Assembly (NCBI RefSeq): GCF_021401135.1
Contig: NZ_JACBFO010000001.1
Coordinates: forward strand, 868,001-932,000
Direction of reading: 5' to 3'
DNA: 64,000 bases
DNA from: Azonexus sp. R2A61
Lineage (GTDB): Bacteria; Pseudomonadota; Gammaproteobacteria; Burkholderiales; Rhodocyclaceae
The notes under the pieces were generated by a model that did not search any database, had not been told where the DNA came from, and saw only the letters and a list, made by a program, of their open reading frames with translations. A program made the position numbers and the translations under genes. Below, piece by piece: positions 37,428 through 46,921 of the stretch (the first letter of the stretch is position 1; the number at the start of each line of letters is the position of its first letter).

Positions 37428-39335
37428 ATGACCAAAGTTTTTCGTTTTGATTTTATATGTTGTTCGATTTATTCTTTGTTGTGCGTTGTATGGGTCGCAT
37501 GGGTAGGTTCTTTTTTTTCTTTCGATTTTTTACACTATCATCTATATGTTGTTCATGCTTGGCTTGAAGGGCGGTTGCCGCAAGAGCTATTCGCTGCAAG
37601 CGGTCAGAGTTACTTAAACCCTTATCCTCATCTGCCTTTTTATATTGCTTATCGGGGTATTGCTAATAGCATGATGGCGATGTTGGTTGTAGCAGCTTTT
37701 CATAGTATTAATCTGTGGTTGCTGCACTTTGTGGCTTGTGAATTAATTCCTCCTGCGGAGCGCTTGGGGCGATTTTTAATTTTCTTCGGTGTTCTTGTTG
37801 GAATGTTGAGCCCGGGGTTTTTGCTGGAACTCGGTACAGGGTATGCTGATATTGTTGTTAGTATTCCTGCTATGGGAGCGCTTCTGTTGTTGTTGCGGTG
37901 GGTTAAATCTCGCTACAGTGAGAATTGGTTGGTTTTTTGTTTTTCTTGGCTATTGCTTGGTATTTCGGTTGGCTTAAAGCCATCTATGGCTATCTATGGA
38001 TTTGCCTTGCTGGTTTCGTTGGTTTTGCTTTTCTCTCCTAAATGGGGGATGCTCTGGAGAGCGCTTGTTTTCGGCGCTCTTGGGGGAGGGGTAGGTGGAG
38101 GGGAGCATGCTTTGATGCTGTGGAGATATTTTGACAGTCCCGTTTTTCCTCTCTTTAATGCAGATATAAAATCGTCTTGGTTTCCTTTGGTTAATATGGT
38201 CTCTGAGCGTTTTCGTCCGGATGATTTTTTGGCTGTATTGACTTTTCCATTGAGTATGGCCGATAGCGGAAAACGCGTAGCGTTAGAGTGGATGTCGGTA
38301 GATATCCGGCCAGTTTGGCTGTTGGGAATTGTTTTTCTCGCCGGTGTAATGTACTTGTTGCAGAAAGTGTATATGCGGAGCGTAGGAACGGTTTCCTCTG
38401 CGGAGGCGAATTTTTTCTGGTTGAGCTCTTTGTTGTTTTTCGTTCTATGGGTTTATAGCAGCGCAAATATTCGTTATGCCATTCATGGGTTTTTATTGAT
38501 CGGGCCAATGATTGCATTTTTGTCAAGTAAAATATGTGGCAAAAAAAATTATGTGGCGATGTTCCTGATATTGTTGCCATTTACTGCGCAAAGTGCATTG
38601 GCTACAAGCTTGAATCAGCCGCTAAATATTTTTTCTCGTGACCCTCGGTCGTGGGGTGACGTTTGGTTTGATATTTCAGTGCCAGAGGAACTGAAGGTAA
38701 GTCCCGCCTATTATTTCTCATTGCAGATGCAGGGTTATGCAAGCCTGGCGCCTATTTTTCCCAGTGGTTCGAGGTTTTTCAATCTTATCGGGCAAACCAC
38801 ATGGCGGCCTGATAGTTTGATTTTTAAAAAGGTACTTGAGGATGCGAAATCGCAAGCATTGCCCTTGCGTACTCTATATCAAAGGCACAACAAACCGAAC
38901 GGTGATTTCGAATCTTTGGATGATATGCTGAATACACAGAATTCTCTTCTTTCGGATTATGGTTATCAGGTTATTCCTGGTAGCTGTTATGAGATGAGTA
39001 ATTCAAGTCCGTTTTTTTATTTGGTTAGTTGTGCAATGGTGTCCGGCGATTTTATCGGCGAGGATGAAATGAAACGGAGAAAACTAATAGATTCTCGGTT
39101 TGCTGTTTGGGAGGAAGCGTGCCCGGGAGAGTTTTCTCCCGGCGGATTTGCTAGCGTGCAAACAAACAATGTCAGGCGACGCCATTATACAAATACCGAT
39201 TATCGAATTATTTGTCGTGATGACGGGGTGTTGTTTTCAATTGGTCGAATGCGTGACAATCAACCCGTGGTTTTTCTGGAAAATGCCAAGGGGGAGCGAT
39301 TGATTGATGGCTGCCCTACAAAAGCACAGCAATGA
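37428..39335 (+). CDS. Large multi-pass membrane protein of unknown function
   Basis: 635 residues with about ten hydrophobic segments in the first 420 residues and a soluble C-terminal part. The start FDFLHYHLYVVHAWLEGRLPQ and repeated aromatic helices recall membrane-bound GT-C-type glycosyltransferases, but no diagnostic motif is clear to me. Strongly AT-rich codon use matches the preceding GT2 gene, 4 bases away. A role in polysaccharide or glycoprotein assembly is inference from position. Confidence 0.75.
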   Translation: MTKVFRFDFICCSIYSLLCVVWVAWVGSFFSFDFLHYHLYVVHAWLEGRLPQELFAASGQSYLNPYPHLPFYIAYRGIANSMMAMLVVAAFHSINLWLLHFVACELIPPAERLGRFLIFFGVLVGMLSPGFLLELGTGYADIVVSIPAMGALLLLLRWVKSRYSENWLVFCFSWLLLGISVGLKPSMAIYGFALLVSLVLLFSPKWGMLWRALVFGALGGGVGGGEHALMLWRYFDSPVFPLFNADIKSSWFPLVNMVSERFRPDDFLAVLTFPLSMADSGKRVALEWMSVDIRPVWLLGIVFLAGVMYLLQKVYMRSVGTVSSAEANFFWLSSLLFFVLWVYSSANIRYAIHGFLLIGPMIAFLSSKICGKKNYVAMFLILLPFTAQSALATSLNQPLNIFSRDPRSWGDVWFDISVPEELKVSPAYYFSLQMQGYASLAPIFPSGSRFFNLIGQTTWRPDSLIFKKVLEDAKSQALPLRTLYQRHNKPNGDFESLDDMLNTQNSLLSDYGYQVIPGSCYEMSNSSPFFYLVSCAMVSGDFIGEDEMKRRKLIDSRFAVWEEACPGEFSPGGFASVQTNNVRRRHYTNTDYRIICRDDGVLFSIGRMRDNQPVVFLENAKGERLIDGCPTKAQQ

Positions 39336-39353
39336 ATTTTCATTCAGTAGATA

Positions 39354-39971
39354 ATGGTTATGAATGCTTATCGTAGGAGAATATGGCAAGAGTTTTGTGT
39401 TTTGATAAAGAAAATCGACACGCCAGCCAAAATTCTTGACTTTGGATGCGGTGATGGTTGGTTTGCTTCCAAGCTACAGGGTTGTTTTACGCGCGCTTTT
39501 CTTGTGCCTCTTGATGTCAAGCGGCGTGAGCGTTTGGTAATTGAGCCAGTTATTTTTTCAGCTGGAGAAAAGCTTCCGTTCAATGATGGTGATTTTGATT
39601 TGGTATATGCAGTTGATGTTCTACACCACTGCCATTCTCCCGAATTCTATCTGGACGAGCTGAGCAGGGTGTCCCGCCGTTATATTCTCATCAAGGATCA
39701 CACTTGGCGGCGCAGGTGGGAGTTTTGGGCCTTGGCGATTCTTGATGAACTGGGTAACCGGCGTTTTGGTATTCCTTCGCCGCAGCACTATCAATATTCC
39801 AACGACTGGTCTGAGTTCCTCGCGGCACGTGGTTGGCGCTTGTCACGGATGATCCACCCGTGTCGTTGTCACGTAGGAATTTTGGGGGCTCTGACGAATC
39901 GGTTGCAGTACATTGCGCTTTATGAACGCGTGGAGTTGCCGTTGGAGGAAACAAAGCTCCAGTCGCGATGA
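39354..39971 (+). CDS. SAM-dependent methyltransferase
   Basis: 205 residues with class I motifs ILDFGCGDGWFASKL (about residue 27) and GEKLPFNDGDFDLVYAVDVLHHC. The acceptor is unknown. It follows the membrane protein gene by 18 bases, with low GC and no clear ribosome site (a second ATG lies at 39360). Its 3' end overlaps the GtrA gene on the other strand by about 50 bases. Confidence 0.82.
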   Translation: MVMNAYRRRIWQEFCVLIKKIDTPAKILDFGCGDGWFASKLQGCFTRAFLVPLDVKRRERLVIEPVIFSAGEKLPFNDGDFDLVYAVDVLHHCHSPEFYLDELSRVSRRYILIKDHTWRRRWEFWALAILDELGNRRFGIPSPQHYQYSNDWSEFLAARGWRLSRMIHPCRCHVGILGALTNRLQYIALYERVELPLEETKLQSR

Positions 39972-40327
39972 GCGATGAAGTTGACGATTGTCATGCCGGC
40001 CGCAATCGTTGCGCTTGCCAGCAGGTAGTGAAAGCCGAGCAGGTCGACCAGCAGGATCATCAGGGCGAGGCTGATCAGGGTGCTCGACAAGGTGACGCTC
40101 ATATAGCGCGCGTATTCCGCCCAGCAGTGAAAGTTCTGGCTCGTGAATGTCCATTGTCGGTTGAGTATCCAGCCAAGCGAATTGGCGATCAGGATGGATA
40201 AGGCCATGGATAGCAAATAGTGCAATCCCATTACCTCGGTGCCGGCATATAGGACGAGCAGATTGGTGGTAAAACAGATACCACCGACCACAATGAATCG
40301 AAGTAATCTTTTATCCAGCATTTCCAT
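39920..40327 (-). CDS. GtrA-family membrane protein
   Basis: 135 residues with four hydrophobic helices and the GtrA signature: RFIVVGGICFTTNLLVLYAG, NSLGWILNRQWTF. GtrA proteins are thought to flip lipid-linked sugars for glycosylation of surface polymers. It is the only minus-strand gene inside the glycan island. ATG at 40327; a second in-frame ATG lies at 40321. Confidence 0.85.
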   Translation of the reverse strand: MEMLDKRLLRFIVVGGICFTTNLLVLYAGTEVMGLHYLLSMALSILIANSLGWILNRQWTFTSQNFHCWAEYARYMSVTLSSTLISLALMILLVDLLGFHYLLASATIAAGMTIVNFIAHRDWSFVSSNGNSTRS

Positions 40328-40348
40328 CTTTACCGTTTAATCGCCACG

Positions 40349-41053
40349 ATGTCAGCCAGAAGTGATGCGCCGTTTTGGCGCCATGATGCCTATACGCTCA
40401 GGCATCTCAAACATGCCATAGAGCGATGTGCCAGAAAGGCTTGGCAATTGGGCGCGCTTGCCCCGAATACTACCGTAGTGGACCTGGGCTGCGGTGATGC
40501 GCCCTATAAAGCAGTGCTGACTGAGTCCGGTGCCCGTTACCTTGCCTGCGATCTTGATCGTGCGCCGACTGTGGATATCGTCCTGAACGCGGATGGCTCT
40601 GTGCCGTTGCCCGATTCCTCCGCCTCCTGCGTTGCTTCCTTCCAGGTACTTGAGCATGTCTGGGATATTGACCTCTATCTTGCTGAATGTCGGCGCTTGC
40701 TGACTGATGACGGATTGTTGATTTTATCGACGCACGGTAACTGGCTTTATCACCCCCATCCGGCTGATTTCCGTCGTTGGACCCGGGAAGGGCTGACACG
40801 GGAGCTCTCTTCCCGTGGCTTTGAGCTCGTCGAATTCTGGCCGGTGGTCGGTCCGCTGGCCTGGACGACGCAGTTTCGCACGCTCGCCTATCATCACGTG
40901 CTGGCAAAGCTCGGCTTCCCGGGGCGTTTGCTCTCGGCTCTGATCTGCAGCTTCATGTATCTGCGCATGAGCCTGGAGGACAAAGTGACGCCTGCGGAAC
41001 TGACAGGCAACAATGCGGCGGTGTATGTCATGCTTGCAAGACCCATATCCTGA
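40349..41053 (+). CDS. SAM-dependent methyltransferase
   Basis: 234 residues. Motif I VVDLGCGDAPYKAVL (about residue 45), then LACDLDRAPTVDIVLNADGSVPLPDSSASCVASFQVLEHV. Class I fold, acceptor unknown. Base composition is closer to the genome average than the 36-39.9 kb genes. Divergent from GtrA and 9 bases before the GT4 gene, suggesting one unit. Confidence 0.85.
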   Translation: MSARSDAPFWRHDAYTLRHLKHAIERCARKAWQLGALAPNTTVVDLGCGDAPYKAVLTESGARYLACDLDRAPTVDIVLNADGSVPLPDSSASCVASFQVLEHVWDIDLYLAECRRLLTDDGLLILSTHGNWLYHPHPADFRRWTREGLTRELSSRGFELVEFWPVVGPLAWTTQFRTLAYHHVLAKLGFPGRLLSALICSFMYLRMSLEDKVTPAELTGNNAAVYVMLARPIS

Positions 41054-41062
41054 GGCCACAGG

Positions 41063-42223
41063 ATGTCACCAGAGCCGCAGCACAAGCCCAGGATTCTTTT
41101 ACTAACGCATTACTACCCAGCACATCGCGGCGGGATTGAGATTGTTGCCGGGCAGTTGGCCAGGCGTCTGGGTAAGCATTTTTCCATCCGCTGGCTGGCC
41201 GCCGATTGTGACCCGCTACCTGAAATTCCGAATGTGCGTTGTGAGCCCCAGCCAACGTGGAATCAACTCGAGGCGCGAGGATTTCCCTGGCCATTCTGGT
41301 ATTGGCGGGGTTGGAAACAGTTGAAGATGGCGATTGATGAATGTGATCTTCTGCATATTCACGATTTCATCTATCCGGCGCATCTGTTTTCGCTCTGCTG
41401 GGCAAAGCATCGGGGAAAACCGGTGGTGCTGACACAGCATATTGGCGATATTGATTATCCGAATCCAATGCTGAGATTGCTCTTGCGTGTCATCAACCGG
41501 ACTATTGGACGATGGATGATGCGCAAGGCTGATCAAGTCGTTTTCATCAGTCCCCGGGTAAAGGCATCGTTTGAAAGTTTTTGCCGGTTTGCTGCGTTTC
41601 CGCGCTATTGGCCAAATGGTGTCGATTCATCGGTGTTTTTTCCTGTACAAGAAAATGCCCGAAATGCTTTGCGAGAAAAGCATGGGCTGGATAAGCGTCC
41701 CGCCGTGCTTTTCGTCGGTCGTTTCACTCAGCGTAAGGGCTTGGATGTTCTTGAACGCGCGGTGAAGGAGAGGCCTGATTGGCAATGGTGCTTTGCCGGT
41801 TGGGGCAGCATCGATCCGGAGAGATGGGGGAGTGCTTCCGTTCGAGTCTGGCGGAATTGTTCCGGGGAGGATCTGGCTGCGCTTTATCAGCTTGCTGATT
41901 GTCTGGTTTTGCCAAGCTACGGGGAAGGATTCCCTCTGGTTGTTCAGGAGGCCATGGCGTGCGGCACGCCTGTCGTTGTCTCCCGTGAAACGCTGGAAGG
42001 GATCGAGGGCGTTTCCAGTTTTGCGAGCCCCGTTGAACGGGATCCCAAAAATCTCGATCCAGATGCGTGGCTGGTCGCTATTGAAAAGTGCATTTCCAGT
42101 TCATCGGCTGAGCGTAGGGCCGATTGTGCTTTGTTGGCCAAGCAACTTTGGGATTGGGAGGCGCGGGCCACGATGTACAGGAATTTGTTCGAACAGTTAT
42201 TGCATTCCTTGCCGACCTGTTGA
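41063..42223 (+). CDS. GT4-family glycosyltransferase
   Basis: 386 residues with two Rossmann halves: PRILLLTHYYPAHRGGIEIVAGQLARRLG at the start, then AVLFVGRFTQRKGLDVLERAV and the donor-site motif LPSYGEGFPLVVQEAMACGTPVVVS. GT-B fold, retaining. Sugar and acceptor are unknown. Its end overlaps the convergent CYTH-CHAD gene by 27 bases. Confidence 0.9.
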   Translation: MSPEPQHKPRILLLTHYYPAHRGGIEIVAGQLARRLGKHFSIRWLAADCDPLPEIPNVRCEPQPTWNQLEARGFPWPFWYWRGWKQLKMAIDECDLLHIHDFIYPAHLFSLCWAKHRGKPVVLTQHIGDIDYPNPMLRLLLRVINRTIGRWMMRKADQVVFISPRVKASFESFCRFAAFPRYWPNGVDSSVFFPVQENARNALREKHGLDKRPAVLFVGRFTQRKGLDVLERAVKERPDWQWCFAGWGSIDPERWGSASVRVWRNCSGEDLAALYQLADCLVLPSYGEGFPLVVQEAMACGTPVVVSRETLEGIEGVSSFASPVERDPKNLDPDAWLVAIEKCISSSSAERRADCALLAKQLWDWEARATMYRNLFEQLLHSLPTC

Positions 42224-43678
42224 TCCGTCCTTAAGCCAGCTTTCCAAGGATCGTGCCTGACTTGAAACAAGAATTTCCAGTTGCCCGTTGAGCCAGCCGT
42301 GAGCAATGCCTGCCGGTTGTTTGCCCTGTAGTTCATTCAGCAGCAGAAGTGCTTCCGAGGCATCGTTGATTCGCCCTAGGGTTTCCTGAAGGCGGTGCAA
42401 AGCGCTTAGTGCCTGTCGAGTTTGCCTGGCGGGTAAGGTGTTTTCCAGGAATTCGATCGCATAGCGCAATCGTTTGAACTTCAAGCGCATCTCATGCCGT
42501 TGCGCGGCATCCAGTTCCGCATAACGTTCCGCCAGTTTTCTGGCGCTCTGCGTGTAGCTGGCAACGCGTTCGCGGGCGAACTGTTTGATCGGGGTGTTGC
42601 CTGTTTCCTGCAAAGCGTAGATCGCTGCTGCGAACTCAAGGATCAGCCGCGGATATTCCCTGACCGCCAGTAATTTGACGATGCTGCGCCGAGCGTATCT
42701 CGCGCGCTGTTCGGCGCGTGCCTGCAGGCGCCGAAGGTCTGGCGATTCGGGGAAGGTGGCAAGCATCGGCGGCAGGGTTTCTTCCTGGAAGACATCCCAG
42801 TTCCGGGCTTCGCCCAGCGCGCTGGCCAGCGCCCGCCAGGTCTGGCCGTAGGTGGCGACGAAATCCTTGGGAAGTACCGGCGCGAAGAGCTTGATCGCCG
42901 AGCGCAGGCGACGCAGTGCGACGCGGGCCTGGTGGATGAATTCCGCTTCGCCGCCGGCGAGCAGGCCAGCTTCGTTGCGCTGGAAATGTTCCAGGCAAGC
43001 CAGTGCGATGGCACGAAAGGCTTCGACCGGCGTTTGCCCAGCGTGCAGGGCGATCGGCTTGGCGCGGAAGGGTTGTTCCGGTGTGCGCAGGAACAGGCGG
43101 TAGCCGCGTTCGGCCTTGCTGGCGATGCTCGGCCGCAGGTGGAAGTGGGCCTGCAGTTTGCGGGTCAGGCCGAAGATGTCTTCGATTCGCCCGGAGAGCA
43201 GTTCCAGTTCGACTTCACAGATGCGCTCCTTCGTCTTGCCGCTGGCGATTTCGCCGCGATCCAGCGCCAGTTCGATCCGTGATTCGCCGAATGGCACTTG
43301 CCAGACCTGGCGCTTGAAGTCGGTGGTGAATACCGCTTTGAGTTCCGGGCGGGCGCCATCCAGAAGGTTGCGCAGTTCGGTGCGGTCGACGTGCGAAAAA
43401 TCGAAATTTCCTGGTGCGGCCGGGCATTCCCATTCGTTGCGCACGGCCAGGCCGCCGCTGGCGGGTTCGGCGGACTTTACGGTCAACAGCCATTCCCAGC
43501 CTTTTTTCCGGAAGCGCAGTGCGATGCGTTGGGCGTGCAGGCGCAGGTCCGGTGTGTCGTAGTAGGTGTTGAGCAGTTTCAGTCGCTGGGTCGGGAGATT
43601 CCTGAGCAGCGGATGTTCGAGCAGTTTGCGGGCATCGCCGGGTTTCAGGCTGAGCTTGAGTTCGATCTCGGTAGCCAT
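42197..43678 (-). CDS. CYTH and CHAD domain protein
   Basis: 493 residues. The N-terminal CYTH triphosphatase tunnel domain (about 1-200) starts with EIELKLSLKP, the ExExK-type motif, and keeps the ERICEVELELLSG strand. The CHAD domain (about 220-490) is His/Lys/Arg rich and helical (VALRRLRSAIKLF). CHAD binds inorganic polyphosphate, so the protein may hydrolyse or bind polyphosphate. ATG at 43678 gives the CYTH start; it lies one base after the LapD stop. Confidence 0.88.
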   Translation of the reverse strand: MATEIELKLSLKPGDARKLLEHPLLRNLPTQRLKLLNTYYDTPDLRLHAQRIALRFRKKGWEWLLTVKSAEPASGGLAVRNEWECPAAPGNFDFSHVDRTELRNLLDGARPELKAVFTTDFKRQVWQVPFGESRIELALDRGEIASGKTKERICEVELELLSGRIEDIFGLTRKLQAHFHLRPSIASKAERGYRLFLRTPEQPFRAKPIALHAGQTPVEAFRAIALACLEHFQRNEAGLLAGGEAEFIHQARVALRRLRSAIKLFAPVLPKDFVATYGQTWRALASALGEARNWDVFQEETLPPMLATFPESPDLRRLQARAEQRARYARRSIVKLLAVREYPRLILEFAAAIYALQETGNTPIKQFARERVASYTQSARKLAERYAELDAAQRHEMRLKFKRLRYAIEFLENTLPARQTRQALSALHRLQETLGRINDASEALLLLNELQGKQPAGIAHGWLNGQLEILVSSQARSLESWLKDGSTGRQGMQ

Positions 43679-43679
43679 G

Positions 43680-45593
43680 TCAGCTGCGCGGCACTGCCGG
43701 GCCGGTGGCACCGTCGAAGCCGAGCGAGCCGAGCAGGGCCAGGTCGTCCTTGTCCTGGACGCCGAGCGCGATCACTTCGATGCCCATGCCGTGGGCGACG
43801 CGGCAAAGGCCGGAGAGGAATTCCTGGTTGCCCGCACTGTGCTGGATGTCGCGCACATAGCTTGGGTGTACCTTGATGTAGTCGAGGCCGAGGCTGGCCA
43901 GTTTGCCGATTTCGCCGAAGCGCTGGCCAAAGTACTCGATGCCGACGCGGCAGCCGAGTTCCTTCAGGATGCGCGCCAGATCGCAGAAGGCTTCGAACTG
44001 GCGGAAGGCGCCATATTCCGGGACCTCGAACAGCAGTCGGGAGCACATGTCGGGATAGGTCTTGAGCAGTTCGATCAGGCGATTGCGGAAAGTGAAGTCG
44101 CCGACGGTTTCCGCCGACAGGTTGACCGCCACGTCGCCCTGGCCCTGGCGGAGATGTTCGATGGCCATCTTGACGACGCCGAGATCGATCGGGGCGATCA
44201 GGTTGAGCTTGGCGGCCATCGGCATGAAGTCGCCGGCCGACAGCACCACGTCGCCACCCGGCGGCTTCAGGCGGATGACGCCTTCCTGGTGCAGCGGCGT
44301 GCTGTCGCCACGGATGACCGGATAGAAGGCCAGGTTGAGCTGGCCGCCATCGACGGCTTCGGTCAGCAACGTGCGCCACTGTTCGGCCGGCAGCGAGAAG
44401 CGGTTTTCGCTCTGGTCGGCGAAATAGTTGTTCGGGCCGAGACTGGTGGCGCGGGCCAGCGCTTCGTCGGCACGGGTGAGCAGGGCGCCGATGTTCTGGT
44501 GGCGCTGGTACTGCACGGCGGCGAGGTGGAACAGATCCGGGATTTCGTTGCTCCAGGCCGGCAGCCAGTCGGAGACCATGCGTTCGTGGATGTCCCGGGC
44601 GGCATCGGCGGGGTTTTCGAAGCTCGGGCAGACAACGGCGAATTCGCCGCCCTTGATACGTCCGGCGCGCTGGCCGTGGCGGTCGTTGCCGCTGGCGTAA
44701 AGTACGTCGCCGAGCGACTTGAGCAGCGCATCGGTGCGCAGGTGGCCGAGTTGTTCGTTGATCCGGCCGATGTCGGTCAGGCGCACGATGACTAGGCTGC
44801 CGACCGAACCGAAATTCTCGCCGCCGACGATTTCGCGCAGATGCGACATGAAGTACTCGCGCGTGGACAGGCCGGTAACCGCGTCCCGGTTGACCTTCTT
44901 GCGCAGCGTGTCTAAGCGGGCGCCTTCTTCGGCAAAGATGCTCTTCAGCCGGCCGACCATTTCGTTCATCGCCCGCGTCACGGCTTTCAATTCCAGCGGT
45001 TTCGGCTCGTCGACCGTAATGAAACGCCGTTCGGCCAGCGCCGTGGCCTGACGGACGACGTTGCCAAGCGACTGGCCGATGGTTCGCAGCAACAGCATGC
45101 CGAGCGCGCCCAGCACGACGCCGCCGAGCGCAAACCAGGTAACCAGTCGTTTGACCTGCTCCCACAGCGCCTGGTAGGCAAAATCGCTATGGCTGACCAC
45201 GCGGACGGTTGCGAACTGCTTCCAGCCATCGCTGACCTGGGCCAGTCCCGGCGGCGAGGGTAGCGAGAAGAGCTCGGTGAACCAGCGCGGCACGCTGGCG
45301 TCGGTATGCTCCTGAACCCGCTGGACGATGATCTGGTCGACCGGGTCGATGACGCTGATTTCGCGGTAGAAGCCGGTGTCGAACAACGCGGCAACCTGCA
45401 GTTCGACATTGACCGGGTCCTTGTCCTGCTGCGTCATCGACAGGGCCAGCGAAGTGGCGTTGTCGTTGTTCTTGCGCTCGAGTTGCTGGATCAGGTAATC
45501 CCGGGCCGACCAGATGCTGATCGACAGGCTGCCGACGAAGGCGATGATCGTGCTGATGATCACGGCGAGCCAGAGTTGGCGGAACAGGGACAT
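43680..45593 (-). CDS. lapD: c-di-GMP receptor LapD with degenerate GGDEF and EAL domains
   Basis: 637 residues. Two membrane helices bracket a periplasmic LapD/MoxY N-terminal sensor (about 25-150), followed by HAMP (about 150-230), GGDEF (about 245-395) and EAL (about 405-637). The GGDEF site is altered to KGGEF and the EAL site to EGV, so it is expected to bind rather than make or cut c-di-GMP. LapD sequesters LapG when c-di-GMP is high. The lapG gene is 11 bases upstream. Confidence 0.92.
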   Translation of the reverse strand: MSLFRQLWLAVIISTIIAFVGSLSISIWSARDYLIQQLERKNNDNATSLALSMTQQDKDPVNVELQVAALFDTGFYREISVIDPVDQIIVQRVQEHTDASVPRWFTELFSLPSPPGLAQVSDGWKQFATVRVVSHSDFAYQALWEQVKRLVTWFALGGVVLGALGMLLLRTIGQSLGNVVRQATALAERRFITVDEPKPLELKAVTRAMNEMVGRLKSIFAEEGARLDTLRKKVNRDAVTGLSTREYFMSHLREIVGGENFGSVGSLVIVRLTDIGRINEQLGHLRTDALLKSLGDVLYASGNDRHGQRAGRIKGGEFAVVCPSFENPADAARDIHERMVSDWLPAWSNEIPDLFHLAAVQYQRHQNIGALLTRADEALARATSLGPNNYFADQSENRFSLPAEQWRTLLTEAVDGGQLNLAFYPVIRGDSTPLHQEGVIRLKPPGGDVVLSAGDFMPMAAKLNLIAPIDLGVVKMAIEHLRQGQGDVAVNLSAETVGDFTFRNRLIELLKTYPDMCSRLLFEVPEYGAFRQFEAFCDLARILKELGCRVGIEYFGQRFGEIGKLASLGLDYIKVHPSYVRDIQHSAGNQEFLSGLCRVAHGMGIEVIALGVQDKDDLALLGSLGFDGATGPAVPRS

Positions 45594-45604
45594 GGTGTTT
45601 TACC

Positions 45605-46255
45605 TCATTCGAATCCGTCGGCCCGGGCGCGGGCGAGCAGGTCCTGCCAGCGCGACAGGTTGCTGTTGCTGGACTGGTTGCTGGTGCCGCGCCAGATGCC
45701 GGCGCTGTTGAAACTGAAGACGGGAGACAGGTCGGGGCGGCGCGAGGCCGGCAGAATCTGGGCGTTCAGGTTGTCGAGAATGTAGGGGTCGGCATTCGGC
45801 GACGGGTAGTAGGCCAGCACCATGTGCGCCTGCGGTGTATTGCCGCCCGGTGTGCCGACTTGCGCCTTGACGTAGACCAGACGCAACTTGGCGACCGGCA
45901 CCCCGAGGTCGATCAGCGAGAAGTACTTGGCGATCGAAAAATCCTCGCAATCGGCCTTGCCGCGACCGATCGTCTCGAGCGGGGTGGCCCAGTAATCGCT
46001 CTGCCCCCAGATCGTGATGTCGTCGTCGTATACGATGCGCCGGTTGAAGAAGTCGTTGACCGCGCGCAGCTTGTCCTGCTCGGAGCCTCTCGTCGAGGCC
46101 AGCATGTTCTGCCATTCATTGAACAGCACGATCGGCGCCGGGCCGAAGCGCATCATCAGCGACTGCTTCATGCGTTCGAAATCGAGCCCGAAGACGCTGC
46201 CCAGCCAGAGGCTGCCAAGCAGCAGGCAGGCGGCGAAACGAAGGGCCGGGCGCAT
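45605..46255 (-). CDS. lapG: Periplasmic cysteine protease LapG
   Basis: 216 residues with a signal peptide (about 1-23) and a bacterial transglutaminase-like protease domain. Catalytic Cys103 is in KADCEDFSIAKY, with His in PQAHMVLAYY and Asp in ILDNL. LapG cuts the N-terminus of LapA-type adhesins and is held inactive by LapD. ATG at 46255 is chosen over a longer frame because it starts the signal peptide. No adhesin gene lies in the window. Confidence 0.92.
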   Translation of the reverse strand: MRPALRFAACLLLGSLWLGSVFGLDFERMKQSLMMRFGPAPIVLFNEWQNMLASTRGSEQDKLRAVNDFFNRRIVYDDDITIWGQSDYWATPLETIGRGKADCEDFSIAKYFSLIDLGVPVAKLRLVYVKAQVGTPGGNTPQAHMVLAYYPSPNADPYILDNLNAQILPASRRPDLSPVFSFNSAGIWRGTSNQSSNSNLSRWQDLLARARADGFE

Positions 46256-46278
46256 GGCGACGGAGTCAGCCCGTGAAC

Positions 46279-46908
46279 TCAGGCGCCGAGCGCCGGGTTC
46301 AGCGTGTAGGTGCCGGTCAGACTGGCTTCGGCGAGGACGTGGCCGGCCATTGCGGCGCGTACCTCGGGCCCGCCGAAGCGACCGGTCAGCGGCAGTTTTT
46401 CGATATCCAGCGCGTAGACCGTAAAGATGTAACGATGGACGATCTCGTCGTTCCACGGCGGGCAGGGGCCATCGTAACCGTGATAGTCGCCGCGCATGTC
46501 GTTGTCGCCGGCAAACCAGTCGGTGTAATTGTTGATGCCCTGCCGGCTGCCGTGCAGCGATTGCGGCCCCGGTTTGCCGCGCGGAACGACCGTGTTGCTG
46601 AATTCTCCCTCGCCGATGGCGTTGACCGTGGCCGGCAGATCGATCAGCACCCAATGGAAGAAGTCGACGCGCGGCAGCGAGGCGGGTACGGTCCGGCCTT
46701 CCTGATTGACGTCGTCGCCGCGACTCGGAACGTCGGGGTCGTGGCAGAGGACGACGAAGGAGCGTGTGCCGGCCGGTGCCTCGTGCCAGGCAAGCTGGGG
46801 ATTGAGGTTCCGACCGAGACAGACGTGATGTGCCGCATCCGGCAGGCAGAAGGCGTGGGCGCCGGGAATCGGCTGATCGTGGGAAAGGCTTTCGCTGCTC
46901 AGTCGCAT
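46279..46908 (-). CDS. YbhB/PEBP-family phospholipid-binding-like protein
   Basis: 209 residues of the PEBP/Raf kinase inhibitor-like family: NLNPQLAWHEAPAGTRSFVVLCHDPD at about residues 35-60 and YDGPCPPWNDEIVHRYIFTVYAL further on, including the central Asp-Pro-Asp and Gly-x-Cys-Pro-Pro motifs. No signal peptide. A good AGGAGACCC site precedes ATG at 46908. Function in bacteria is poorly known. It precedes lapG in the same direction by 23 bases. Confidence 0.85.
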   Translation of the reverse strand: MRLSSESLSHDQPIPGAHAFCLPDAAHHVCLGRNLNPQLAWHEAPAGTRSFVVLCHDPDVPSRGDDVNQEGRTVPASLPRVDFFHWVLIDLPATVNAIGEGEFSNTVVPRGKPGPQSLHGSRQGINNYTDWFAGDNDMRGDYHGYDGPCPPWNDEIVHRYIFTVYALDIEKLPLTGRFGGPEVRAAMAGHVLAEASLTGTYTLNPALGA

Positions 46909-46921
46909 GTTGGGTCTCCTG

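Noticed and set aside
36248..39971. Integrated phage or insertion sequence
   Set aside because: No integrase, transposase, direct repeats or tRNA-adjacent att site is visible. Only lower GC supports transfer.
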